Source: JAZREA01 sp045660545
GTDB taxonomy: Bacteria; Bacillota; Clostridia; Monoglobales; Firm-18
Assembly: GCA_045660545.1 (NCBI GenBank)
Contig: JAZREA010000024.1
Coordinates: forward strand, 1 to 36,064
Reading direction: 5' to 3'
DNA length: 36,064 bases
Shown: positions 1 to 10,200 of the stretch, piece by piece
How positions within the stretch are numbered: the first letter of the stretch is position 1
How the letters are laid out: the number at the start of each line of letters is the position of its first letter
Program-made: the position numbers and the translations under genes
Notes under the pieces: model-generated
Told to the model about the DNA's origin: nothing
What the model saw: the letters and a program-made list of their open reading frames with translations, nothing else
Databases searched by the model: none

Positions 1-1996
1 GACCACGGCCCTGTGCTCTTGGACGAAGTTCTGTTGCGTAACCGAACATCTCAGAAAGAGGAACGTAAGCTGAGATAGCTATTGCTCCCGAACGTGCTTC
101 CTGACCCTGAATCTGTCCACGACGTGAGCTTAAATCGCCCATTACGTCGCCCATGTATTCATCAGGAATTACAACGTCAACCTGCATGATAGGTTCTTTC
201 AAAACTGCGTCAGCCTTTCTGCAAGCGTCCTTAAACGCCATAGAAGCAGCAATCTTAAACGCCATTTCAGAAGAGTCGACTTCGTGATACGAACCATCAA
301 CGAGTGAAACCTTAAAGTCAACTACGTTGTAGCCTGCCAAGATACCTGTCAAAGCTGCGCTCTGGATACCTGCGTCAACAGCCGGGATATATTCCTTAGG
401 AATAGCACCACCGACAATCTTGTTTTCGAAGATATAGCCCTTACCTGATTCGAGTGGCTCAACCTCGATAACAACATGTCCGTACTGACCTTTACCACCA
501 GACTGACGAGCGTATTTATGGTCAACCTTAACAGCCTTTTTGATAGCCTCACGGTAAGAAACCTGAGGAGCACCAACGTTAGCTTCTATCTTGAACTCTC
601 TCTGAAGACGGTCAACTATAATTTCAAGGTGAAGCTCACCCATACCGGAAATGATAGTCTGGCCTGTTTCTTCGTCTGTGTAGGTCTTGAATGTTGGGTC
701 TTCTTCTGCAAGCTTTGCAAGAGCGATACCCATCTTTTCCTGACCTGCCTTAGTCTTAGGCTCGATAGCTACGCTGATAACCGGATCCGGGAACTCCATA
801 GACTCAAGGATGATTGGAGCCTTTTCGTCGCAAAGTGTGTCACCGGTTGTTGTGTTTTTAACACCTACGCACGCTGCGATATCGCCCGAATAAACGATGT
901 CGATATCTTCTCTGTGGTTAGCGTGCATCTGCAAAATTCTACCGATTCTTTCTTTATTGCCCTTAGTAGAATTGTATACATAAGAACCGCTTGTAAGTGT
1001 ACCCGAATATACGCGGAAGAAGCAAAGCTTTCCAACGAACGGGTCAGTAGCGATCTTAAACGCAAGAGCACTAAACGGCTCTTCGTCTGATGCATGACGG
1101 CAATCTTCTTCCTCTGTATCAGGATTTACACCCTGGATAGCAGGAATGTCAAGCGGAGATGGCATATAGTCGATGATAGCGTCCAAAAGCTTCTGTACAC
1201 CCTTGTTACGATAAGCTGTACCGCAAAGTACAGGAGTAATCGTAAGGTTGATTGTACCTACACGCAAGCCCTTTTTGATTTCATCGATTGTAAGCTCTTC
1301 GCCCTCAAGATATTTCATCATAAGCTCTTCATCTGTTTCAGCAACAGCCTCTAACATTGCAGTACGAGCTTCTTCAGCCTTATCTTTCAAATCATCAGGA
1401 ATATCAACTACGCTGATATCCTTACCCATATCATCATTGTAGATGTATGCTTTCATTTCAACAAGGTCTACAAGACCTTTGTATGCATCCTCTGCACCGA
1501 TTGGAATCTGAATCGGAACAGCGTTACATTTTAAACGTTCTTTCATCATGTTAACTACGTTATCGAAATCCGCACCCATGATGTCCATCTTATTAACGAA
1601 GGCCATACGCGGAACTTTGTAGTTATCAGCCTGACGCCATACGGTTTCAGACTGTGGCTCAACGCCTCCCTTAGCACAAAAAACAGTTACTGAGCCGTCC
1701 AATACACGAAGGGAACGCTCAACTTCAACTGTAAAGTCAACGTGTCCGGGGGTGTCGATGGTGTTGATTGTGTGGTTTAACCAACGACAAGTAGTTGCGG
1801 CAGATGTGATTGTAATACCACGCTCCTGCTCCTGAACCATCCAGTCCATTGTTGCAGTACCGTCATGGGTGTCACCAACTTTATGATTGATACCGGTATA
1901 GAAAAGAATACGCTCAGTAGTTGTAGTCTTACCTGCGTCGATATGAGCCATGATACCGATATTTCTGGTTTTTTCCAGAGAAAACTCTCTTCCCAT
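1..1996 (-). CDS. fusA: Elongation factor G, 3' end outside the window
   Basis: Translational GTPase that moves tRNAs and mRNA through the ribosome and, with RRF, recycles ribosomes. The reading frame is open from the ATG at 1996 to the window edge, about 665 codons; the family has about 690 or more, so only the last few tens of residues are missing. Visible motifs are the P-loop AHIDAGKTT at residues 17-25, the switch I segment RGITITSAATT, the G3 motif DTPGHVD, and near the edge the conserved domain V segment SEMFGYATELR followed by QGRG. An AGGAGGAAG ribosome binding site precedes the ATG. It is the last visible gene of the rpoBC-rpsLG-fusA operon, 54 bp after rpsG; tuf often follows in this operon but cannot be seen here. 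Confidence 0.97.
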   Translation of the reverse strand, partial: MGREFSLEKTRNIGIMAHIDAGKTTTTERILFYTGINHKVGDTHDGTATMDWMVQEQERGITITSAATTCRWLNHTINTIDTPGHVDFTVEVERSLRVLDGSVTVFCAKGGVEPQSETVWRQADNYKVPRMAFVNKMDIMGADFDNVVNMMKERLKCNAVPIQIPIGAEDAYKGLVDLVEMKAYIYNDDMGKDISVVDIPDDLKDKAEEARTAMLEAVAETDEELMMKYLEGEELTIDEIKKGLRVGTINLTITPVLCGTAYRNKGVQKLLDAIIDYMPSPLDIPAIQGVNPDTEEEDCRHASDEEPFSALAFKIATDPFVGKLCFFRVYSGTLTSGSYVYNSTKGNKERIGRILQMHANHREDIDIVYSGDIAACVGVKNTTTGDTLCDEKAPIILESMEFPDPVISVAIEPKTKAGQEKMGIALAKLAEEDPTFKTYTDEETGQTIISGMGELHLEIIVDRLQREFKIEANVGAPQVSYREAIKKAVKVDHKYARQSGGKGQYGHVVIEVEPLESGKGYIFENKIVGGAIPKEYIPAVDAGIQSAALTGILAGYNVVDFKVSLVDGSYHEVDSSEMAFKIAASMAFKDACRKADAVLKEPIMQVDVVIPDEYMGDVMGDLSSRRGQIQGQEARSGAIAISAYVPLSEMFGYATELRPRAQGRG

Positions 1997-2050
1997 TTTC
2001 TTCCTCCTTCCCAAACTAATGGAGTTAATCGTAAATTAACTGATTGAAAA

Positions 2051-2521
2051 TTACCAACGGTAATGTGCGAAAGCTTTGTTAGCTTCAGCCATTTTGTGAG
2101 TATCTTCACGCTTTTTAACAGCGCCGCCCGTTCCGTTTACAGCGTCCATGATTTCAGCTGCAAGTCTTTCGGACATTGTTCTCTCATTTCTAGCACGAGA
2201 ATAAGTTGTTAACCAACGAAGACCCAATGTCTGGCGTCTTTCAGGACGAACCTCCATTGGTACCTGGTAGTTGGCACCACCTACACGGCGAGCCTTAACC
2301 TCGAGCATTGGCATAATGTTGTTCATAGCCTCTTCAAAAGCCTCTAACGGGTCCTTTGATGTCTTTTCCTTTACGATATCGAATGCATCGTAAACGATTT
2401 TCTGAGCAACACCCTTTTTGCCATCAAGCATAATATTGTTTATGAGACGTGTAACTATTTTGCTTCCATATAATGGATCCGGCAAAACGTCTCTCTTAGG
2501 AACAAAACCTCTTCTTGGCAC
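2051..2521 (-). CDS. rpsG: 30S ribosomal protein S7
   Basis: Primary 16S rRNA-binding protein that nucleates assembly of the 30S head and lines the E/P-site region. The start is a GTG at 2521, read as Met-Pro-Arg-Arg-Gly-Phe, because an AAGGAGGG ribosome binding site (2529-2536) lies 7 nt upstream. The resulting 156 residues equal the usual S7 length. The frame is open further upstream to 2629, but that extension matches nothing in S7 and would run through the ribosome binding site. Conserved S7 blocks are visible, including PRRGFVPKRDVLPDPLYGSK at the N-terminus, RRVGGANYQVPMEV and the C-terminal FAHYRW. It lies between rpsL and fusA; the 152-bp gap after rpsL may hold an internal promoter. 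Confidence 0.97.
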   Translation of the reverse strand: MPRRGFVPKRDVLPDPLYGSKIVTRLINNIMLDGKKGVAQKIVYDAFDIVKEKTSKDPLEAFEEAMNNIMPMLEVKARRVGGANYQVPMEVRPERRQTLGLRWLTTYSRARNERTMSERLAAEIMDAVNGTGGAVKKREDTHKMAEANKAFAHYRW

Positions 2522-2601
2522 TTTGCTTCCCTCCTTCATAATAATGATATCACAGGTACTCACAGTATAAACTGCGTCAGCGCGCATTACAGGATATATA
2601 T

Positions 2602-2629
2602 ATAATATACCACGGTGAAAACGCACCAA
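2602..2629 (-). promoter_or_regulatory. Possible internal promoter upstream of rpsG
   Basis: On the minus strand TTGGTG (2624-2629) and TATTAT (2602-2607) are separated by 16 bp, about 80 bp before the rpsG start. The rpsL-rpsG gap (152 bp) is long for this otherwise tight operon, which makes an internal promoter or a regulatory leader plausible. The -35 is weak and the region is AT-rich, so this is tentative. Confidence 0.3.
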
Positions 2630-2673
2630 ATATTTGTGATTTGTTCGTACACCCTGGTACGAGGAATTTCTAA

Positions 2674-3093
2674 TTACTTACTTTCCTTAGGTCTCTTTGC
2701 ACCATACAAGCTACGGCTTTGACGACGGTCGTTAACGCCCGCTGTATCCAAAGTACCGCGGATGATATGATACCTAACACCCGGAAGGTCCTTTACTCTA
2801 CCGCCACGGATCAAAACAACGCTATGTTCCTGAATGTTGTGACCTACGCCCGGAATGTAAGCAGAAACCTCGATACCATTTGTAAGACGAACTCTGGCAA
2901 TCTTTCTAAGAGCTGAGTTAGGCTTTTTAGGTGTCATGGTTTTAACAACTGTACATACGCCACGCTTTTGCGGTGAGTTTTGGTTTGTTGCTCTCTTTTG
3001 CAAAGAGTTAAAACCTTTCAGCAATGCAGGAGCAGTATACTTTTTAACAGCAGTCTGACGTCCTGACTTTACAAGCTGATTAAATGTTGGCAA
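2674..3093 (-). CDS. rpsL: 30S ribosomal protein S12
   Basis: Decoding-centre protein of the small subunit. The 139 residues match the Gram-positive form, which carries about 13 extra residues near the N-terminus compared with E. coli. The decoding-site loop TPKKPNSALRK is intact, with Lys56-Lys57 corresponding to E. coli Lys42-Lys43, so no classic streptomycin-resistance substitution is seen there. The loop GGRVKDLPGVRYH, which carries the conserved Asp that is methylthiolated in some bacteria, is also intact. A good GGAGGT site lies just upstream of the ATG. It sits between the L7Ae-like gene and rpsG. Confidence 0.98.
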   Translation of the reverse strand: MPTFNQLVKSGRQTAVKKYTAPALLKGFNSLQKRATNQNSPQKRGVCTVVKTMTPKKPNSALRKIARVRLTNGIEVSAYIPGVGHNIQEHSVVLIRGGRVKDLPGVRYHIIRGTLDTAGVNDRRQSRSLYGAKRPKESK

Positions 3094-3120
3094 TTAAATT
3101 CACCTCCTGTATATAGTTTC

Positions 3121-3171
3121 GCCCTTTGGGCTTTATATAATGACTCAATGGCAGAGCGCATAACCCTGCCA
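3121..3171 (-). other. Two small hairpins in the rpsL leader
   Basis: The 85-bp gap between the L7Ae-like gene and rpsL holds a 6-bp stem (TGGCAG 3149-3154 with CTGCCA 3166-3171) and a tight GCCC-aaa-GGGC hairpin (3121-3131). Neither is followed by a U tract on the minus strand, so they do not look like terminators. They may be RNA-processing, ribosomal-protein binding or mRNA-stability elements. Confidence 0.35.
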
Positions 3172-3178
3172 CCAAGCA

Positions 3179-3424
3179 TTATTCATTTAGCATTGCGGCA
3201 ACAGCCGCGGAAACATCAATTTTACAGAGCTCGCCGAGCTGTTTCATCGTGTCGACGTACTCTATTTCAATGTTGTTAACCGAACACAAGGTAACGATTT
3301 CGTTATGGATTTTAGGGGATGTATCCCTTGCTAAAAAAACCTTTGAAACGCGACCGTTTTCCACCTCGCGGACTGTCTGTTTAAGACCTACGACCTTACT
3401 CGTCTGTCTTAATTCATCTAACAT
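3179..3424 (-). CDS. L7Ae/L30e-family K-turn RNA-binding protein (YbxF-like)
   Basis: Small RNA-binding protein of the L7Ae family. The B. subtilis relative YbxF binds kink-turn RNA and sits at the same operon position, between rpoC and rpsL. The 81-residue product has the family's GLKQTVREV-like N-terminal RNA-binding helix, a central VFLARD strand, and a closing segment with LGELCKIDVSAAVAAML. The ATG at 3424 was chosen because a GGAGG site (3433-3437) lies 8 nt upstream; the longer frame would begin with a TTG overlapping that site. Its location inside the str operon fits an accessory ribosomal or RNA role. The exact target is unknown. Confidence 0.9.
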   Translation of the reverse strand: MLDELRQTSKVVGLKQTVREVENGRVSKVFLARDTSPKIHNEIVTLCSVNNIEIEYVDTMKQLGELCKIDVSAAVAAMLNE

Positions 3425-3478
3425 TTTTACAGCCTCCAAAATATACTAACATAATATAGGAAATATGTCAATAGTTAT

Positions 3479-6400
3479 TTAAAATTCAGGTTCAGTTACA
3501 GCTTTTTCTACTTCTACATTTCTGTATCTGGACATACCCGTTCCGGCCGGAATCAACTTACCGATGATAACGTTCTCTTTAAGTCCGAGGAGCGGGTCGA
3601 TCTTACCCTTAATAGCTGCATCAGTAAGAACTCTCGTTGTCTCCTGGAAGGACGCTGCTGACAAGAACGAATCCGTAGCAAGCGAAGCCTTGGTAATACC
3701 AAGAAGTACCGGAGACGAGGTCGCAGGTGTCTGACCCTCAGTAAGCTGGCTATTAGCCTCGTTGAAATCTGAGAAGTCGATTAATGAGCCGGAAAGTAAC
3801 TTGGTATCGCCTGCATCTTCAACCCTGACTTTACGCATCATCTGGCGAACAATAACTTCGATATGGCGGTCGTTAATATCAACACCCTGAAGTCTGTATA
3901 CACGCTGTACTTCCTGAATAAGGTAGTTCTGAACAGCTGTTACACCCTTAATCTTTAAGATATCGTGCGGATTAACCGAACCTTCTGTAAGCTCGTCGCC
4001 CGCCTCGATAACCTGACCTTCTTCCACCTTTATTCTTGAACCGTAAGAGATTGGGTAAGAAACAGACTCGCCTGTTTCGTCGTTAAAGATTTTGATTTCT
4101 TTTCTCTTGTTCTTAATCTCTTCGATTACAACTCTTCCGCCGATTTCAGCTATAACTGCAAGACCCTTTGGTCTTCTTGCTTCAAACAATTCCTCAACAC
4201 GTGGGAGACCCTGTGTGATATCCTCTGCCTGAGCAACACCACCGGTATGGAACGTTCTCATTGTAAGCTGCGTACCAGGCTCACCGATAGACTGTGCAGC
4301 TATAATACCAACAGACTCACCGATGTTAATCTTGTCTGCAATTGCAAGGTTAGAACCGTAGCACTTAGCGCAAACACCGATCGGAAGCTTACACTTCAAA
4401 ACAGAACGTATCTTAACTGATGTTATGCCGGCAGCAACAATCTTGTTGGCATCGTTAACGCTCATAAGCTCGCCCTTTGCCACCAAAATCTCACCGGTTT
4501 CAGGATGGATTACATCCTCAGCTGTGTATCTGCCCTCTAAGCGGTCTTCAAGCTTTTCGATAAGCTCGTTGCCGTCCTTGATAGCTGTTACTACTATATA
4601 ATCTTCTGTTCCGCAATCTTCAGAACGGATGATCAAGTCCTGTGCAACGTCAACAAGACGTCTTGTCATATAACCCGAGTCAGCAGTTCTAAGAGCTGTA
4701 TCGGCAAGACCCTTAGGGGCACCGTGTGTTGAAATAAAGTATTCCAAAACGTTAAGACCTTCACGGAAGTTAGCTCTGATTGGAATTTCCACAGCACGAC
4801 CGGATGTGTTAGCCATAAGTCCACGCATCGCTGCGAGCTGACGAATCTGGTTGACACTGCCTCGAGCGCCGGAGTCTGCCATCATGAATATCGGGTTGTA
4901 CTGGTCAAGCTTGCTCATAAGAGCGTTTGTAACCTTTGTACTTGTTTCGTTCCATGTGTTAATAACCTGAGTATAACGTTCGTCGTCTGTCATAAGACCA
5001 CGGCGGTACTGCATTGTAATCTTTTCGATTTTTTCTTCCGCCTCGTTAAGGTACTGAGCCTTTTCCTCAGGAATTTCGATATCGCTTACAGAGATTGTTA
5101 TAGCACCCTTTGTTGAATACTTAAATCCAAGAGCTTTAAGGCTGTCCAAAACCTCTGCTGTCTTAGTCATATCGAAAACAGAAATACACTTGTCGATTAT
5201 TTTACCGAGCATCTTCTTACCAACAAGGTTTCTGTCAGTAATGATGTAGTATTTATTGATTCTTGTGCCGTCTTCATCGACAATTGTCTTCTTCATATAC
5301 TGCTCAGCAGTCATATAAACCTTCGGGTTTTTACCCTCTGCAACGCTAAGCTCGTACTTTTCAAGCTTCTTAGCCTCTTCATCTGTTGCAGGTCTTGTTT
5401 TAGCGTCTATTTCGTAGTCAAGTACGTTTTCAATCTTTGTTCTGTCAACAAAACCTAAGTTCTGCGGAACAACGTTGTTGAAGATAATACGTCCGCAGGT
5501 TGTCTGAACAATACCGCTGACTTTTCTTCCTTCGAACTCTGCTGTCTTTCTAACCCTGATGATAGAGTGAAGTGTGATTTCGTGCGCGTTATACGCAAGC
5601 AAAACCTCGTCCTCGGAAGAGAAGACCTTACCTTCGCCAATCTCACCTGATTTATAAAGGTTAAGATAATATGAACCAAGTACCATATCCTGTGTAGGAA
5701 CAGTAACAGGGCGACCGTCCTGGAGCTTTAAGAGGTTGTTAGCAGAAAGCATAAGGAACCTTGCCTCAGCCTGCGCCTCTACTGAAAGCGGAACGTGAAC
5801 AGCCATCTGGTCACCGTCGAAGTCGGCGTTAAACGCGGTACATACCAACGGGTGAAGCTTTAACGCTCTACCCTCTACCAAAACAGGTTCGAACGCCTGG
5901 ATACCTAATCTATGAAGCGTTGGAGCACGGTTTAGGAACACCGGATGTTCCTTGATTACCTCTTCTAAAACGTCCCAGATTTCAGGTCTTAAACGCTCTA
6001 CCATTCTCTTGGCAGACTTTATGTTATGTGCAGTGCCATCGTTTACAAGCTTCTTCATAACGAACGGCTTGAAAAGCTCGATAGCCATCTCCTTTGGCAA
6101 ACCGCACTGGTAAATTTTAAGCTCCGGTCCTACTACGATAACCGAACGTCCCGAGTAGTCAACACGCTTACCAAGCAAGTTCTGTCTGAAACGTCCCTGC
6201 TTTCCTTTTAGCATATCGGACAAAGACTTAAGAGGTCTGTTTCCGGGGCCTGTTACAGGTCTGCCGCGACGGCCGTTATCAATTAACGCGTCAACAGCTT
6301 CCTGAAGCATACGCTTTTCGTTGCGTACGATAATATCAGGCGCACCAAGCTCTAAAAGTCTTTTTAAGCGGTTGTTTCTGTTGATAACTCTTCTGTAAAG

Positions 6401-7168
6401 GTCGTTTAAGTCACTTGTAGCAAACCTACCGCCATCAAGCTGTACCATAGGTCTGATTTCCGGCGGAATTACAGGAACTACTTCCATTACCATCCATTCA
6501 GGCTTGTTGTTGCTTGAAAGAAAAGCATCTACAACTTCGAGTCTTTTAATGATTTTAACCTTTTTCTGACCTACTGAATCAGCAAGCTCCTCACGAAGCT
6601 CTGCTGCCAACTCTTCAAGGTTAATTTCCGACAAAAGCTCATGGATAGCCTCGGCACCCATTCCTGCACGGAACTTGTCGCCGTATCTTTCATAAGCTTC
6701 TTTATATTCCTTTTCGGTAAGAACCTGCTTTTTGTCAAGCAGAGTCTTACCAGGGTCTATTACTATATATGAAGCAAAATACAAAACTTTTTCAAGCACT
6801 CTCGGAGAAATGTCGAGTATAAGGCCCATTCTGCTTGGTATTCCTTTAAAATACCAGATGTGCGAAACAGGCGCAGCAAGCTCTATGTGGCCCATTCTTT
6901 CGCGACGTACCTTTGCCTTTGTAACTTCAACGCCGCAACGGTCACATATTATGCCTTTATAACGTACCTTTTTGTACTTTCCACAATGACATTCCCAGTC
7001 CTTTGTAGGCCCGAAAATACGCTCACAAAACAGGCCGTCTTTTTCAGGCTTTAAGGTTCTATAATTGATTGTCTCGGGTTTTTTAACCTCACCGTGTGAC
7101 CATTCACGAATCTTTTCCGGTGACGCAAGCCCTATTTGTATTGCTTCGAAGTTATTAAATTCTAGCAA
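3479..7168 (-). CDS. rpoC: DNA-directed RNA polymerase subunit beta'
   Basis: Catalytic largest subunit of RNA polymerase, 1229 residues, near the usual clostridial length. The N-terminal zinc ribbon is complete (Cys60, Cys62, Cys75, Cys78). The catalytic metal-binding loop NADFDGD is at 447-453. The second zinc cluster is visible around CGTEDY and CKLPIGVCAKC, followed by the trigger-loop region with GIIAAQSIGEPGTQLTMRTFHTGG in two overlapping blocks. The start appears to be a TTG at 7168, giving MLEFNNFEAI, with an AAGGAG site 9 nt upstream and no suitable ATG nearby. It follows rpoB after 61 bp and is surely co-transcribed with it. Confidence 0.98.
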   Translation of the reverse strand: MLEFNNFEAIQIGLASPEKIREWSHGEVKKPETINYRTLKPEKDGLFCERIFGPTKDWECHCGKYKKVRYKGIICDRCGVEVTKAKVRRERMGHIELAAPVSHIWYFKGIPSRMGLILDISPRVLEKVLYFASYIVIDPGKTLLDKKQVLTEKEYKEAYERYGDKFRAGMGAEAIHELLSEINLEELAAELREELADSVGQKKVKIIKRLEVVDAFLSSNNKPEWMVMEVVPVIPPEIRPMVQLDGGRFATSDLNDLYRRVINRNNRLKRLLELGAPDIIVRNEKRMLQEAVDALIDNGRRGRPVTGPGNRPLKSLSDMLKGKQGRFRQNLLGKRVDYSGRSVIVVGPELKIYQCGLPKEMAIELFKPFVMKKLVNDGTAHNIKSAKRMVERLRPEIWDVLEEVIKEHPVFLNRAPTLHRLGIQAFEPVLVEGRALKLHPLVCTAFNADFDGDQMAVHVPLSVEAQAEARFLMLSANNLLKLQDGRPVTVPTQDMVLGSYYLNLYKSGEIGEGKVFSSEDEVLLAYNAHEITLHSIIRVRKTAEFEGRKVSGIVQTTCGRIIFNNVVPQNLGFVDRTKIENVLDYEIDAKTRPATDEEAKKLEKYELSVAEGKNPKVYMTAEQYMKKTIVDEDGTRINKYYIITDRNLVGKKMLGKIIDKCISVFDMTKTAEVLDSLKALGFKYSTKGAITISVSDIEIPEEKAQYLNEAEEKIEKITMQYRRGLMTDDERYTQVINTWNETSTKVTNALMSKLDQYNPIFMMADSGARGSVNQIRQLAAMRGLMANTSGRAVEIPIRANFREGLNVLEYFISTHGAPKGLADTALRTADSGYMTRRLVDVAQDLIIRSEDCGTEDYIVVTAIKDGNELIEKLEDRLEGRYTAEDVIHPETGEILVAKGELMSVNDANKIVAAGITSVKIRSVLKCKLPIGVCAKCYGSNLAIADKINIGESVGIIAAQSIGEPGTQLTMRTFHTGGVAQAEDITQGLPRVEELFEARRPKGLAVIAEIGGRVVIEEIKNKRKEIKIFNDETGESVSYPISYGSRIKVEEGQVIEAGDELTEGSVNPHDILKIKGVTAVQNYLIQEVQRVYRLQGVDINDRHIEVIVRQMMRKVRVEDAGDTKLLSGSLIDFSDFNEANSQLTEGQTPATSSPVLLGITKASLATDSFLSAASFQETTRVLTDAAIKGKIDPLLGLKENVIIGKLIPAGTGMSRYRNVEVEKAVTEPEF

Positions 7169-7229
7169 ATTATTCAGCTCCTTCTTTGTGCTAAGATTTT
7201 TAGTTGCAAATATCAGTAAAACTTTCGGA

Positions 7230-10200
7230 TTACTCTTCGTCCTCGAAGTCTTCTTCGAAATCTTCTTCCAAAGGAATGTCGTCTATTTCATCATCTTCGA
7301 CTTCTTCCTCTGCGTCCTGTGAATTTGCAAAAATCTGGTCAACAATATCGTCTTCTATCGTATACGAACCCGGAGTAATATGCTTCTCCTCTTCATTGCT
7401 GCTCTGCATCTCTGAGTTTAAGTTCAATGAATGTGGCATATAGTCCTCTTCTTCGTCAACGCTTTCACGGATTGGAATTTCTTCCATGTTTTCGTCAAGC
7501 ACCTTGACGTCGAGCATAAGGCTCTGGAGCTCTTTGATAAGAACCTTGAACGATTCCGGAACACCAGGTGTAGGGATGTTTTCGCCCTTTACGATTGCTT
7601 CGTATGTCTTAACTCTTCCGACTACGTCGTCAGACTTAACAGTAAGGATTTCTTGCAGTGTGTATGCTGCTCCGTATGCTTCAAGAGCCCATACTTCCAT
7701 CTCACCGAATCTCTGTCCGCCGAACTGAGCTTTACCGCCCAAAGGCTGCTGTGTTACGAGTGAGTACGGACCTGTTGAACGTGCGTGGATTTTATCATCA
7801 ACCAAGTGATGAAGTTTCAGATAGTGCATGTAACCAACTGTTACACGGTTATCAAACGGCTCACCTGTACGTCCATCATAAAGGATGGTCTTACCGTCGC
7901 GATTAAGTCCTGCATATTCAAGTGTGTTCATAATATCTGTCTCGGAAGCACCGTCGAATACCGGTGTAGCTATCTTCCAGCCAAGCGCCTTGGCAGCATA
8001 ACCCAAGTGAACCTCCAAAACCTGACCGATGTTCATTCGCGAAGGTACGCCAAGTGGGTTAAGAACGATTTCAAGCGGAGTACCGTCCGGTAGGAACGGC
8101 ATATCTTCCTCAGGAAGAATTCTTGAAACGACACCCTTGTTACCGTGACGTCCGGCCATCTTATCGCCGACGCTGATTTTACGTCTTTGAGCTATATAGC
8201 AACGTACCAACTGGTTAACTCCCGGTGGCAACTCGTCGCCGTTCTGACGTGTGAACACCTTAACGTCAACGATGATACCCTGTTCACCGTGCGGAACTCG
8301 AAGTGAGGTGTCTCTAACTTCTCTTGCCTTTTCGCCGAAAATAGCTCTTAGGAGTCTTTCTTCGCTGGTAAGCTCTGTTTCTCCCTTTGGAGTAACCTTA
8401 CCTACCAAGATATCTCCCGACCTAACCTCGGCACCTATTCTTATGATACCTCTTTCGTCGAGGTCTGCAAGCGCATCCTCACCAACGTTAGGGATATCTC
8501 TTGTAATTTCTTCAACACCAAGCTTAGTGTCTCTGGACTCGCACTCATATCTTTCGATATGGATGGATGTGAACTTATCTTCCTTAACTAACTTTTCGTT
8601 AATTAATACAGCGTCCTCATAGTTATAACCTTCCCATGTAAGGAAGCCGATAAGAACGTTACGTCCCAAAGCGATTTCGCCGTTGCTTGTAGCCGGACCG
8701 TCAGCGATGATGTCGCCCTTCTTAACCTTTTCGCCCTCTGAAACAATAGGCTTTTGGTCGATGCAGGTGCTCTGGTTAGAACGCTTGAATTTAAGCATCT
8801 TATATGTGTCTTCGCCGTCTTTTGTCTTGATTACGATAGTGTCAGCGCATACGCTCTTTACAACACCGTCGTGCTTAGCCAAAACTGTAACGCCGGAATC
8901 CTTTGCTGCGCGGTATTCCATACCTGTTCCGACAATCGGAGACTCGGTCTTTAAAAGCGGAACCGCCTGACGCTGCATGTTAGAGCCCATGAGCGCACGG
9001 TTAGCGTCATCGTTTTCAAGGAACGGAATCATAGCAGTAGCAACAGAAACAATCTGCTTAGGCGAAACGTCCATGTAATCGATTTTCGAAGCTTCAACTT
9101 CCAAAATCTTGTCTCTGTATCTTGCAGTTACGTTTTTATGAAGGAATCTGCCGTTTTCATCAAGCGGCTCATTAACCTGAGCTACGATGTATTCGTCCTC
9201 TTCGTCCGCAGTCATATAGCATGTCTCTTCTGTAACAACGCCTGTTTCCTTATCCACACGTCTGTACGGTGTCTCGATAAAGCCATACTCATTTACACGT
9301 GCGAAAGTTGAAAGTGATGAGATAAGACCGATGTTCGGACCTTCAGGAGACTCGATAGGACACATACGTCCGTAATGAGTGTGGTGTACGTCTCGAACTT
9401 CGAAGCCTGCACGCTCTCTTGAAAGACCGCCAGGTCCCAATGCCGAGAGACGTCTTTTATGTGTAAGCTCTGCAAGCGGGTTAGTCTGGTCCATAAACTG
9501 TGAAAGCTGTGATGAACCGAAGAACTCCTTAATAGCAGCAGTAACAGGTCTTATATTGATAAGTGTCTGTGGTGTAAGAGTTTCTACGTCCTGTATTGTC
9601 ATTCTTTCGCGTACTACTCTTTCCATCCTTGCAAGACCAATTCTGAACTGGTTTTGCAAAAGCTCGCCAACAGACCTAAGGCGACGGTTACCAAGGTGGT
9701 CGATGTCGTCTGTTGTGCCGATACCGTAAGCAAGTGTAATATGGTAGTTTACGGAAGCTAAGATATCGTCTGTTCTGATATATTTAGGAACAAGCTCGTT
9801 TACGTTATCCATAAGAGCTGCCTTTATGGACTTGTCGTCCTTGCAGCTTTCTAAGATAGCGTCTAAGATTGGCTTATAAACCTTTTCCTTAATGCCTGTA
9901 TCTTTAACAATCTTCTCATCAACATAGTTTTCAAGATGAACCATGTTGTTGGAGAAAATAACAAGGTCTGTGCCGTCAACGTTAACCCAAACTCTGTTAA
10001 CGTCGTTTTGTTCAATTAAAGTAGCCTTTTCTCTGGTAAGCTTTTCGCCTGCTGTTGCCAAAATCTCGCCTGTAACAGGAGAAACAACGTCTTCTTTAAG
10101 TGTAAGACCTGCAATACGCTTTGAAATGTCAAGCTTTTTATTGAACTTGAACCTTCCGACTCTTGCGAGGTCGTAACGACGCGGGTCGAAGAACAAAGCT

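Noticed and set aside
476..1090. 204-residue plus-strand open frame over fusA
   Set aside because: It is antisense to the conserved EF-G coding sequence and its translation is not protein-like in composition.
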